Origin: Lachnospiraceae bacterium
Lineage (GTDB): Bacteria > Bacillota > Clostridia > Lachnospirales > Lachnospiraceae
Reading direction: 5' to 3'
DNA: 49,942 bases
Assembly (NCBI GenBank): GCA_029338735.1
Contig: JAQYAY010000035.1
Location: 1-49,942 of the forward strand
Shown here: in pieces, positions 27,416 to 35,945 of the stretch
Position numbering within the stretch: position 1 is the first letter of the stretch
How the letters are laid out: every line of letters begins with the position of its first letter
Program-made: the position numbers and the translations under genes
The notes under the pieces: model-generated
The model's input: only the letters and a program-made list of their open reading frames with translations
Database searches by the model: none
Told to the model about the DNA's origin: nothing

Positions 27416-28450
27416 ATGAGACCAGAAGATATTGACTGGGGTAGTCTTGATTTCAATTACAGGGAGACGGATTACAGCTATGTCTCCATGTATAAGGATG
27501 GTAAGTGGGATGCAGGAGAGCTCACCAAGGATCACACAGTGACAATGAGCGAGTGTGCCTGTGTACTGCAGTATTCACAGTCCTGCTTCGAAGGACTGAA
27601 AGCATATCACACGAAAGATGGCAGGGTCGTATGTTTCCGCCCAGATGCCAATGCCAAGAGAATGCATGATTCATGCCTTCGTCTTGAGATGCCGCCATTC
27701 CCTGAGGATCAGTGGGTTGAGGCTGTAAAGAAGGTAGTAAAGGCAAATGAGGCCTGGGTTCCACCATACGGCAGCGGCGCCACGCTTTACATCCGTCCAT
27801 ATATGTTTGGTTACAATTCAGTAATCGGTGTTAAGCCGGCTGATGAGTATATGTTCAGAATCCTCGTGACACCAGTAGGCCCTTACTTCAAGGGCGGCCT
27901 GAAGCCGGTTGAAGTCACAATCCCTGATTTCGACAGAGCAGCTCCTCATGGAACTGGTGGAATCAAGGCCGGACTCAACTATGCAATGTCACTTCACCCA
28001 ATCATGGAAGCTCACAGACATGGTTTCAATGAGAATATGTATCTCGATCCTGCTACAAGAACCAAGATCGAGGAGACAGGCGGAGCCAATATCATCTTCA
28101 TCAAGGATAATGGCAAGACTCTTGTCACACCGCTTTCCGACTCTATCCTTCCTTCAATCACCAGAAGATCCCTATGCTACATCGCTGAGAATCTCCTCGG
28201 AATGAAGGTTGAGCATCGTGAAGTCCTTCTCTCAGAGGTTGAGGATGGAGAGTTCGATGAGATGGGCCTCTGCGGAACAGCAGCAGTTATCTCACCTGTC
28301 GGCCGCATCAATGACCATGGCAAGGTAACCAACATCAAGAGTGGTATGGATGAGATCGGACCAACTCTTGCAAAGCTTCGTAGCACACTTACAGGAATCC
28401 AGGACGGCGAGATCGCAGATCCGGATCACTGGGTATTTGAGATAAAGTAA
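27416..28450 (+). CDS. ilvE: Branched-chain amino acid aminotransferase
   Basis: Class IV (fold type IV) PLP enzyme that interconverts Val, Leu and Ile with their keto acids. The 344-aa protein is of the longer, BCAT-II/eukaryote-like type: QSCFEGLKAYHTKDG near residue 55, IRPYMFGYN near 125, GTGGIKAGLNYAMSL with the Schiff-base Lys near 185, and the cofactor-phosphate loop GLCGTAAVISPVGRI near 290. TAGGAGG precedes the ATG. It is monocistronic, followed by a strong terminator at 28475. Confidence 0.96.
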   Translation: MRPEDIDWGSLDFNYRETDYSYVSMYKDGKWDAGELTKDHTVTMSECACVLQYSQSCFEGLKAYHTKDGRVVCFRPDANAKRMHDSCLRLEMPPFPEDQWVEAVKKVVKANEAWVPPYGSGATLYIRPYMFGYNSVIGVKPADEYMFRILVTPVGPYFKGGLKPVEVTIPDFDRAAPHGTGGIKAGLNYAMSLHPIMEAHRHGFNENMYLDPATRTKIEETGGANIIFIKDNGKTLVTPLSDSILPSITRRSLCYIAENLLGMKVEHREVLLSEVEDGEFDEMGLCGTAAVISPVGRINDHGKVTNIKSGMDEIGPTLAKLRSTLTGIQDGEIADPDHWVFEIK

Positions 28451-28474
28451 AACTAACTTAGATTATATTATCGA

Positions 28475-28498
28475 GGTGCCAGCAATGGCACCTTTTTT
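28475..28498 (+). terminator. Intrinsic terminator of ilvE
   Basis: GGTGCCA, GCAA loop, TGGCACC, then six T; starts 24 bases after the ilvE stop codon. Confidence 0.9.
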
Positions 28499-28503
28499 AG
28501 TTT

Positions 28504-28584
28504 GGGGGACAAGGGGACGGTTCTCCTGTCTTGTTGATTAAATTATTTTATTTAAAAAGACAGGAGAACCGTCCCCTTGTCCCC
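28504..28584. repeat. Long perfect palindrome of the GGACGGTTCTC family (copy 1)
   Basis: Arms of about 28 bases, beginning GGGGACAAGGGGACGG and followed by TTCTCCTGTCTT on the left, with their exact reverse complement on the right (28555-28584), flank an AT-rich loop. It starts straight after the ilvE terminator. Related copies lie at 46962 (one arm) and 49112. Elements with this core recur in Clostridia and are usually viewed as non-autonomous, REP/MITE-like. Confidence 0.85.
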
Positions 28585-28670
28585 TGCTCATGTCGCGCTG
28601 TAAATACGCCATGCCGACATACTCGGAACGCTTCGCATTCCTCGTTGTCGCGGCATTCGCCGTATGCTTG
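28585..28670. repeat. Second structured GC-rich repeat-like element
   Basis: More GC-rich than its surroundings, with nested complementary stretches (GGAACGC...GCATTCC; GCCGACA...TGTCGCGGC). It follows the palindrome directly and ends at the rpsI terminator. Together with the neighbouring features it fills the 304-base space between ilvE and rpsI, in which I find no gene. I recall similar sequences scattered in Lachnospiraceae genomes, but a search would be needed. Confidence 0.4.
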
Positions 28671-28671
28671 C

Positions 28672-28724
28672 AAAAAAAGACATTCCAGGATGAATGCAAG
28701 CATCCATCTGGAATGTCTTTTTTT
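28672..28724 (-). terminator. Bidirectional terminator after rpsI
   Basis: AAAAAAAGACATTCCAG and its exact complement CTGGAATGTCTTTTTTT flank a 19-base loop. T runs on both strands allow termination from either side; it mainly ends the rplM-rpsI unit, 30 bases past the rpsI stop. Confidence 0.85.
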
Positions 28725-28754
28725 ACAAGCGCATGGCTCATTGCTACGCGCAAA

Positions 28755-29150
28755 TTATCTCTTTGAGAACTGTGGTGCACGACGTGCTTTCTTCAGTCCA
28801 TACTTCTTTCTTTCCTTCATACGTGGGTCACGTGTAAGGAAGCCAGCCTTCTTCAGAGCTGGACGATACTCTTCGTCAACCTCGAGAAGAGCACGTGAGA
28901 TTCCGTGACGGATGGCACCAGCCTGACCTGTGTAGCCGCCGCCCTTTACATTTACTAATACATCGAACTTGTCGAGTGTGCCTGTGAGCTCAAGTGGCTG
29001 ACGAACTACAACCTTGAGAGTCTCAAGACCGAAATACTTGTCGATGTCTTCTTTATTGATTGTGATCTTGCCTGTACCAGGAACAAGATACACTCTTGCT
29101 ACAGAAGACTTTCTTCTGCCTGTTCCGTAATATTTATTACCGTTTGCCAT
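28755..29150 (-). CDS. rpsI: 30S ribosomal protein S9
   Basis: Small-subunit ribosomal protein of 131 aa with the complete family sequence: [16 protein letters not shown] at the start, [19 protein letters not shown] in the middle, and the basic C-terminus [18 protein letters not shown] ending in the Arg that contacts P-site tRNA (Lys-Arg end). GGAGG precedes the ATG. It follows rplM by 18 bases in the standard rplM-rpsI pair. Confidence 0.99.
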   Translation of the reverse strand: MANGNKYYGTGRRKSSVARVYLVPGTGKITINKEDIDKYFGLETLKVVVRQPLELTGTLDKFDVLVNVKGGGYTGQAGAIRHGISRALLEVDEEYRPALKKAGFLTRDPRMKERKKYGLKKARRAPQFSKR

Positions 29151-29168
29151 TGTCTATTCCTCCACGCA

Positions 29169-29600
29169 TTAAAACTCAAGTGCTTCAGGCTTCTGAGCTG
29201 CATGCTTGTGGTCAGGGCCTGCATATACGAAAAGCTTCTTGTACATCTGACGGCCAAGAGGTCCCTTCGGGAGCATTCCCTTGACAGCGATCTCGATGAC
29301 ACGGTCAGGATGCTTCTGGAGCATCTCTTTGAGTGTAGCACTCTTGAGTCCGCCTACATAGTCAGAATGATGATAATAAACCTTCTGCTCAAGCTTCTTT
29401 CCTGTCACTTTGATCTTGTCAGCATTGACTACGATTACATAGTCACCGCAATCCTCGTGAGGAGTATAGATTGGCTTGTTCTTACCGCGTAAAACTTTTG
29501 CGACCTCAGATGCAAGACGACCAAGCGTCTGTCCCTCTGCATCTACAACGTACCATTTGCGCTCAACCTTCTGAGGGTTTGGCATATAAGTGGTGTTCAT
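29169..29600 (-). CDS. rplM: 50S ribosomal protein L13
   Basis: Large-subunit ribosomal protein. I take the ATG at 29600, preceded by GGAGG, giving 143 aa, the normal length; a longer frame to 29639 has no function. Landmarks are [47 protein letters not shown] and [16 protein letters not shown]. It leads the rplM-rpsI operon, with its own promoter at 29726 and a leader of about 119 bases. Confidence 0.99.
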   Translation of the reverse strand: MNTTYMPNPQKVERKWYVVDAEGQTLGRLASEVAKVLRGKNKPIYTPHEDCGDYVIVVNADKIKVTGKKLEQKVYYHHSDYVGGLKSATLKEMLQKHPDRVIEIAVKGMLPKGPLGRQMYKKLFVYAGPDHKHAAQKPEALEF

Positions 29601-29719
29601 TGATAAATCCTCCAAAAATATCTGTTGTCTCTCATTCACGCATGTCCGGACGCAAATGACAGGCTATATTGATGAAATGATGTTTCGGGGCTAATGAAAC
29701 ATCATTTTTTTACATCAGC
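29601..29719 (-). promoter_or_regulatory. Leader of rplM-rpsI with a stem-loop
   Basis: The expected transcript has a strong hairpin (ATGATGTTTC/GAAACATCAT, loop ATTAGCCCC) near its 5' end and a second small fold (GCGTCCGGACATGCG) before the ribosome site. An L13 leader is known in Firmicutes; I cannot confirm it matches that model. On the plus strand the first hairpin is followed by seven T, so it could also terminate transcription from the other side. Confidence 0.45.
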
Positions 29720-29725
29720 CCTAAA

Positions 29726-29754
29726 ACTATACTACTTTTTTTCCTTGGTGTCAA
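29726..29754 (-). promoter_or_regulatory. Promoter of rplM-rpsI inside the nucleotidase 3' end
   Basis: TTGACA, 17 bases, TATAGT on the minus strand. Its upstream box lies in the last codons of the nucleotidase gene, whose stop codon is at 29732-29734. Confidence 0.75.
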
Positions 29755-32700
29755 CCTGTTTTACAATCATTGAAACAGGATCTGAATCACCTGCGGTATT
29801 TTCAAGATATACCTTCAGATGAACGCCCTTCTTTCTGAGCTTCTTCGGGATAGTGAGTTTGTAAATATACCCTTCTGAATTCTCATCGACTGGCTCCGAC
29901 TTTACGAGAGTTTTTCCGCTCTTAAGCACAGCTGTGCAGTCTCTGTTCCCAACGACTCTGATAGTCTTCGTGGAGGTAGTGACCTCTTCAGTAGTTACTG
30001 TCGGAGTATCAGGAAGAGCCTCAGATACTTTAATCTGTTCAAGGCCGTTTAAAGTACCATCAGTATTCCTTGTAATCAGGCTTATCACGTCCTTATACGC
30101 AAGCGGTTCTGACAGTGTATATGTAAATGATCCGCTGTCATCAAGAGTGAGCTTTTCCTTATTTCCATTGACGATAAGCACTGCATATGTCGATGGGCTG
30201 CCTTCATATACGGTTCCAGTGATCTCAGTGTCCTCATCAGTGACATCATTGATCTCGGCATTGCCAGAATATTTGTCGATATATGATGACAGATCCTTCA
30301 TCGAGGTATTGCGTGCCAGACTCGTCCTCGCGACACCGTCCCTGACATCAGATGCAGTGACACTCACCTTTGTGCCTGCTGCCTCATTATCAGCTGCGAT
30401 TGTAAACCTGCCATCTGCACCTGCGGTTCCTGTATAGGTCTTTCCGCTACTGGTAGTAACATTGATAGTGTACTCCTGTGATGTAGGTGAAGGAATGCTG
30501 CCGGTGATCACCGGATCATCAGCAAGAACTGCATCGACCTTTGGCTGGTTAGGTGCTGCCTCACTGACAGTTCTTGTAGTAAGGGTTGACAGTCTTCCAA
30601 CCCAGTCTACTCCATATACCTTGTATGTCTGACCAGTCATCGGTACAGGTATCGTCATGGTAAATGAATCACCATTTCTAGTGAGATCAACAGCTTTTTT
30701 CGTATTAGAGCTCTTATTCAGGCTGCTCTCTTTATACTTCGTGCCCTCACCCCTCGGCACATATACCTTGCTGCCATACTGTACCATGATCGTGCAGAAC
30801 GGATCATCATGGAATGTTCCGCTGATCGTAGTCTGTGTATTATTGATTTCATTTACAAGTGCCGGTGTGTTGGCTCCTGTACGCCTGACATTTATATTTA
30901 CAATACTGCTCTTTCTGCCCTGGATATCTACCTGATAGATCTGCGCTGTGTCATCTGCGTATCCCGGCCTCTCGAGATTAAAGGTGAATCTGCCGTTTTC
31001 ATCAGCCTTTGTATTCACATTCATGCCCGACATGCTGAGGTAAACAGTAGCAAATGGAGATGCATTGCCTGTCAGTACTTTCTTCCTGTTGGTAATCTCA
31101 GATATTGTCGGTGCAACAGATACTGAACTATCAATGTTGTTGACAGTGACATAGCATACATTTGCGTTGCCCAGACTGTCAACTGCCCTTACTGTATAGG
31201 TACCGTTCTGCTCAACTGTAAACTTATTGTCACTGACATCGGCAGCATAATTCCATACGCTGTCATCTGCCTTGTATGTCCCACCGATGTACTGGATCTT
31301 TGAGACTCCTGAAATATCATTGGCCTCTACCCTTACAGTCACCGGATCACCAGTCAGCTGGGTCTCCATGGATGATGCACATACAAACGGTCCGTAAGTA
31401 TCTGCTGCCTCTGCAGGAGTTCCAAGAGCAGCCCTGTAGAAAGTGTATCCGTCAGCTCCCGGTATCTCACCCTGATACCATGGCTTTGTCTTTGCAATAT
31501 CTGAAGCAAGCGATGATGACTTGATGATGTAGTTGCTGTCCTGTGGGAAAGCAATCTTCCAGTTGCCATCTGCAGACATCTGAAGAAGTCCATTCACTGT
31601 CTGGGTCTTCATATATGTCTCAAGCATCGAGCTGATGTGTGCTGTCTTGGTGACAATTCTCTGCTTCTCTGCAACCTTTGCAAATATCGGATCACTTGCT
31701 GAATCTATATTCTTGGAGACGAGCACCAGTATGTCGCTGTCACTTATAGGAACTCCGTTTCTTGTGAGACTTACGATCCTGTGTGAATCAGAGATCTGTT
31801 CGCCATCAGCATTGTATCTGGCCGGAAGAGCTGGATTGACGACATACTCAATACCGTCATATACCCTGAAGCCTTCCCAGTTGTTCATGTACTCAGGGCT
31901 CAGGATAGGCTTCATGCCCTGATTTACCAGAGCCTGAGTCTCCTTATCCCAGGTCTGTGAACTCTCCTGACCAGATGTCTGATAGAACCTTGCGACCTGC
32001 CATTCAAGCGACTCACGAAGCTGGGCACCGGTCATATAATATACCTTCGCACGCTGCTGGTTGAAAGCCTCGAGATTCAGGAGATTTCTCACCTGTACCG
32101 TTCCATCAACCCTGATATACTCAGAAGAACTCCTGCCTGCCAGCTGATATTCTGTTGATGCTATCACCGGTGCATTCTTATATTTATCATCGAGATTTTT
32201 GACAGCACGCATTCCGTATTCAATTTTAGCGGAATTACACAAATGTATCAGAGGATTGTCCTCAATCGTACCGAAATAATTATCCGTCTCATGATCAGTT
32301 GTCGTGACAGTCTGATCATACAGCCTGCGGTATACTTCGTCGTATTTATTATTGATGGCTACTATCTCAGGATCTTCAGGATCAGAATCCTTGATCTTCC
32401 TGATACTGCTTGTCTGCTTTTTGATATATGCTTTTCCGGTCCTTGTAAAGCCAATCTTCAGATCGGCAATTCCAAGTGATGATGCATGATCCTTTTCCTC
32501 TATCAGAGCCTTTCCATGCATCAGGCCATCACCATCCGTATCAGCATATTCGTAATACGGCTCAGCCTGTGCCGTATCGGCCGGGAAATCCATATGAGTA
32601 TGCCCGGCGCATACCATATCCACTTCAGGAACTGCTGTCAGTGCATATCCTACGCTGTTGTCCATGTATTTGGCATTTTCATTGCCAATACCACTGTGCA

Positions 32701-33481
32701 CAACAGCAATGACGATATCAGCACCTTTTTTCTTAAGTGACTTTGCCTGTGCCGTGACACTCTCTACAATGTCCCTGGTCTCTATAATGCCCTGCCATGA
32801 AACAGCGGTCACAAGAGACGTGACTTCGGTCGCATTGGAATCATAGTCCGAGCCCATTCCATCAACCTTCTTTGTCAGTGATGGAACTACTGCTCCCACA
32901 AATCCGATTTTTATAGTCCTTTTCTTACCAGTGGTAGTAGTGACATTCTTCGAGACAATCATGCTTCCCTTATAGAGATTCTTCTTTGTCTTCGCATCTA
33001 CTACATTTGACAGAACTACCTTGTTCTTCAGTCCTGAATCTGAAATTGCCTTCTGTATATAATCCACGCCATAATCAAAGTCGTGATTTCCGAGGGTGAT
33101 GGCATCATATCCTACTGCCTTCATCTCCTCATACATATACTGGGCGCCGCTGTCAGACCCCTTCATCAGGCTTTCTGCACCGATTCCATATACGTTGTCA
33201 CCACAGTCTACAGTGACTGACGTACCATACTTTATCTTTCTCTTCTGCTTGATAATAGTGGAAATCTGTGCCAGGCTCCCATCACCGTCGGCAGCCGAAT
33301 CATAATTGAACCTGACGCTCTGTCCATGCATATCCGTCGTTGCAAGTACCCTGACTGTCGCTGTGCCGTATCCTGTTTTCTTAGTTGCTGCCTGTGCGTC
33401 TGTGCCGGCGAATCCGCCTGCAACGCTGGTTACAAATACAGCTGTTGCAAGTAAAAACGCTTTTGCGCGCCTGAATTTCAA
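29732..33481 (-). CDS. Large secreted 5'-nucleotidase / cyclic-nucleotide phosphodiesterase with Ig-like repeats
   Basis: Extracellular metallophosphoesterase of 1249 aa, likely hydrolysing nucleotides outside the cell. A signal peptide (residues 1-32, ending AGTDAQA) is followed by the calcineurin-like domain with DMHG (D50, H52), GDNVYG, LGNHDFDYG and AGHTHMD, then a 5'-nucleotidase C-terminal domain (about 400-600; FNQQRAKVYYMTGAQL). Residues about 690-1240 look like a chain of Ig-like/bacterial domains rich in Thr, Ser and Asp. There is no LPXTG motif. It starts at a TTG (33481) behind AGGAG, 17 bases after the TagB gene, so it may be part of the same unit. Confidence 0.92.
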   Translation of the reverse strand: MKFRRAKAFLLATAVFVTSVAGGFAGTDAQAATKKTGYGTATVRVLATTDMHGQSVRFNYDSAADGDGSLAQISTIIKQKRKIKYGTSVTVDCGDNVYGIGAESLMKGSDSGAQYMYEEMKAVGYDAITLGNHDFDYGVDYIQKAISDSGLKNKVVLSNVVDAKTKKNLYKGSMIVSKNVTTTTGKKRTIKIGFVGAVVPSLTKKVDGMGSDYDSNATEVTSLVTAVSWQGIIETRDIVESVTAQAKSLKKKGADIVIAVVHSGIGNENAKYMDNSVGYALTAVPEVDMVCAGHTHMDFPADTAQAEPYYEYADTDGDGLMHGKALIEEKDHASSLGIADLKIGFTRTGKAYIKKQTSSIRKIKDSDPEDPEIVAINNKYDEVYRRLYDQTVTTTDHETDNYFGTIEDNPLIHLCNSAKIEYGMRAVKNLDDKYKNAPVIASTEYQLAGRSSSEYIRVDGTVQVRNLLNLEAFNQQRAKVYYMTGAQLRESLEWQVARFYQTSGQESSQTWDKETQALVNQGMKPILSPEYMNNWEGFRVYDGIEYVVNPALPARYNADGEQISDSHRIVSLTRNGVPISDSDILVLVSKNIDSASDPIFAKVAEKQRIVTKTAHISSMLETYMKTQTVNGLLQMSADGNWKIAFPQDSNYIIKSSSLASDIAKTKPWYQGEIPGADGYTFYRAALGTPAEAADTYGPFVCASSMETQLTGDPVTVRVEANDISGVSKIQYIGGTYKADDSVWNYAADVSDNKFTVEQNGTYTVRAVDSLGNANVCYVTVNNIDSSVSVAPTISEITNRKKVLTGNASPFATVYLSMSGMNVNTKADENGRFTFNLERPGYADDTAQIYQVDIQGRKSSIVNINVRRTGANTPALVNEINNTQTTISGTFHDDPFCTIMVQYGSKVYVPRGEGTKYKESSLNKSSNTKKAVDLTRNGDSFTMTIPVPMTGQTYKVYGVDWVGRLSTLTTRTVSEAAPNQPKVDAVLADDPVITGSIPSPTSQEYTINVTTSSGKTYTGTAGADGRFTIAADNEAAGTKVSVTASDVRDGVARTSLARNTSMKDLSSYIDKYSGNAEINDVTDEDTEITGTVYEGSPSTYAVLIVNGNKEKLTLDDSGSFTYTLSEPLAYKDVISLITRNTDGTLNGLEQIKVSEALPDTPTVTTEEVTTSTKTIRVVGNRDCTAVLKSGKTLVKSEPVDENSEGYIYKLTIPKKLRKKGVHLKVYLENTAGDSDPVSMIVKQVDTKEKK

Positions 33482-33498
33482 AAAATCACTCCTTTAAA

Positions 33499-35226
33499 TT
33501 ATTTAAGTATTATTTCATCGATAAATCTGTCTGTAGATTTACCATCTGTATAGGTAAAATTCTTCTTAACGAATCTGTCAAGAGCATCATAATCATAATC
33601 ATCAGTATTCTCAAGTGCATGAAGAAGAGCCGGGAAAGTCTTGACGATGACTGACGGTGAAGGAACTGTCTCCTCATATGGCTCATAGAAATCACGGCTG
33701 TTCTCGTACATTCTCTGATCGAATGCGTAGAAATACATCGGTCTTCTGAGAAGTGAGAACTCATACATTACAGAAGAATAATCCGTGATCATCACATCAG
33801 AAATAAACAGAATATCATTTACCTCTCTGTACTCTGACATATCAAGGATATAGTCCTTGTATTCCTCAGGAATATTTATCGGCTTCTTGACGAAAGGATG
33901 CATCTTGACGAGCAGCAGCTCATTCCTTTCTTTTAAGAATGCGCCCCACTTCTTCCAGTCGACTCTCTCCATCGGGAATCCGGCATCAACCGCATTATTG
34001 CCACGGAATGTCGGCGCATACAGATATACCTTATTCCTCTGTTTGATGATCGGGTATTCCTGTTGCAGCCTTGCTACCATATCTTTCTTGTATTCTTCAT
34101 CAAAAAATATATCGGTTCTTGGAATTCCGATAGGCAAAAATACCTTTTCAGGAAGTCCGAATGCCTCTGCATGGTGTCTGCCTGAGTGAATGGAGCTCAC
34201 CGGCATATGCGTATAGCACTTATGCACTCTCGTATTTGTCTTCGGTGCACCCGGCTTTCCTTCACGCTCGAAGCCAAGTGACTTGAATGCTCCGCACGCA
34301 TGCCATACCTGAACGAACTTCACATCAGATGGATAGTCAAATTTGTAGACAAACGGGAGGAAATCATCTATCAGGATGATATCGCTCATAGCGAGCTGCT
34401 TCGTAAATTTAAAAGAACCACTCGCACCATATCTCTCATTGATATTGGATTTGAAATTGAACAGGATATTGTAATTGTCGAGAAGATTTCTCTCCTTCAT
34501 CCTGTTATAGATGAACTCTTCATTACCGCTCAGTGTGGCACGCGAGCCTGAGGCAAAAAGTATGGTAGGCTTGGCGCCGGCAGCTCTCTGCTTCTTCCGC
34601 TTCTCTTCGATCTTATTGAACCTCTTGATCAGGATACTCTCCTTGAAAGGATTGAATGCCTTTCTCGTATTCTCCTTCCATGCCCTGAAGCGCTGCTTCA
34701 TATTGTATATGATGCCCATGTCTTCGAGCTGTGGCTGGTAAAATACACGGAAATACAGCGTATCCTCATCGAGATCCATCATAGAATACATATCAAAGAC
34801 TTCTTTGCCATGCTTTGCTGTATTCCTTGAAAAAGTAAACTGATACGGCTTCAGATCCGAATTGCCTTTTTCTATATCTTCCTCTGTCGGAGTATATCTG
34901 AGTCTTCCGTCCTTCTCACAGTCGCGGAGATGGCTGTCAAGATATGAATAATACTTCACACCATGATTCTTAAGACGCAGATAATAGTCTCCGGACTCAA
35001 TCGGGTAGCTGTTGTTCGCTCCTAAAATATGATATACAATATGAAATTTGCGGTTCTTCCTGTCGAAATCGAGATGTGAAGGCTTAAGCTTGCCATGATA
35101 TGAATCACGAATGTAAATCGACGCCTTCGACAGATCTCCTACATCCTCAGTGATATGACCGCTCACATGCAGAAGCACTCTTGCGAAGTGCAGGTCATCA
35201 ACTATGATTCCACTATGTTCTTCCAT
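33499..35226 (-). CDS. TagB/TagF-family CDP-glycerol/CDP-ribitol phosphotransferase
   Basis: Polymerase or primase of teichoic-acid-like polyol phosphate chains, acting on the inner membrane face. The 575-aa protein has an N-terminal beta-rich region (residues 1-200) and a glyphos-transferase domain from about 220: FASGSRATLSGNEEF, VQVWHACGAFKSLG with the catalytic-type His, PIGIPRTDIFF, YAPTFRG and TDYSSVMYEFSLL. It could use CDP-glycerol or CDP-ribitol; the adjacent CDP-ribitol genes favour ribitol. It follows ispD/tarI with stop and start overlapping (TGATG); a GTG one codon earlier is possible. Confidence 0.9.
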   Translation of the reverse strand: MEEHSGIIVDDLHFARVLLHVSGHITEDVGDLSKASIYIRDSYHGKLKPSHLDFDRKNRKFHIVYHILGANNSYPIESGDYYLRLKNHGVKYYSYLDSHLRDCEKDGRLRYTPTEEDIEKGNSDLKPYQFTFSRNTAKHGKEVFDMYSMMDLDEDTLYFRVFYQPQLEDMGIIYNMKQRFRAWKENTRKAFNPFKESILIKRFNKIEEKRKKQRAAGAKPTILFASGSRATLSGNEEFIYNRMKERNLLDNYNILFNFKSNINERYGASGSFKFTKQLAMSDIILIDDFLPFVYKFDYPSDVKFVQVWHACGAFKSLGFEREGKPGAPKTNTRVHKCYTHMPVSSIHSGRHHAEAFGLPEKVFLPIGIPRTDIFFDEEYKKDMVARLQQEYPIIKQRNKVYLYAPTFRGNNAVDAGFPMERVDWKKWGAFLKERNELLLVKMHPFVKKPINIPEEYKDYILDMSEYREVNDILFISDVMITDYSSVMYEFSLLRRPMYFYAFDQRMYENSRDFYEPYEETVPSPSVIVKTFPALLHALENTDDYDYDALDRFVKKNFTYTDGKSTDRFIDEIILK

Positions 35227-35945
35227 CACTTATCTCTCTCTAATCTCTCTCGCATTATTCCTTCGGCGATCATCAGGTCGCCATCACTTGTCAGCTTGAT
35301 ATTCTCCACATCGCCAGGCACTGTATGAATCTCAATGCCCTTGGTCAGGCAGATCTGTGCTGTACCTGTGATCGTCTTCTTCTCCTCATCAGTCAGTGAA
35401 TCGAGTGAATCACGAAGTACCTGAAGTCTGAATGAATCAGGTGCCTGTCCATGATAGAGCTTGCTTCTGGCAGGCATTGAATCTACCTTCGTTCCCTCTT
35501 CGATCCAGAGCATCGTATCGGTTGCAGGGATTGCAGCAACGACTGCAGGATACTCATCGAGAGCATCCATTGAATCCTTCATGATCTTGTCAGTCACAAA
35601 CGGACGCACAGCATCGTGGATCAGAATCTTGTCATCCTTTTCAATCCCGTGTGCATTCTCGATATAATCAATGACATTCTGTATGGAATCGAGTCTCTCT
35701 TTTCCACCATCGATGACCTGCACATAGTTCCTGTCCAGATCACGGTCACGGATCATGGTCCTCAGATAGTCATTCCACTCAGGATGAATGGCAATGATCA
35801 CTTCATCGAAAAGTGCTGACTTCAGAAGTCTCTCAAGTGTCCAGATGATAATAGGCTTCCCTGCAATCTCCAAAAACTGCTTCGGGATATGTGCCGACTT
35901 CATCCTGTTGCCGACTCCGCCTGCAAGTATTGCTCCGTATCTCAT
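35226..35945 (-). CDS. IspD/TarI-family cytidylyltransferase, probably CDP-ribitol forming
   Basis: Transfers CMP from CTP to a sugar-alcohol phosphate. The 239-aa protein has the nucleotidyltransferase opening AILAGGVGNRMKSAHIPKQ and the segment IHDAVRPFVTDKI, with ATDTMLWIEEG in the middle. IspD and TarI share these. I favour TarI (ribitol-5-phosphate) because of the TarJ-like dehydrogenase and polymerase neighbours, and because the family's TarI-like insertion YHGQAPDSFR is present; a role in isoprenoid synthesis cannot be excluded. The start at 35945 follows GAGGAGG; it overlaps the epimerase stop by ATGA. Confidence 0.85.
   Translation of the reverse strand: MRYGAILAGGVGNRMKSAHIPKQFLEIAGKPIIIWTLERLLKSALFDEVIIAIHPEWNDYLRTMIRDRDLDRNYVQVIDGGKERLDSIQNVIDYIENAHGIEKDDKILIHDAVRPFVTDKIMKDSMDALDEYPAVVAAIPATDTMLWIEEGTKVDSMPARSKLYHGQAPDSFRLQVLRDSLDSLTDEEKKTITGTAQICLTKGIEIHTVPGDVENIKLTSDGDLMIAEGIMRERLERDK

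Noticed and set aside
28504-28584. Terminator function for the long palindrome
   Set aside because: The ilvE terminator already lies upstream and the palindrome is not followed by a T run on the plus strand; it reads as an inserted element.
28531-28908. Plus-strand frame of 125 codons across the repeats and rpsI
   Set aside because: It covers repeat DNA, a terminator and the antisense of rpsI, with no plausible start.
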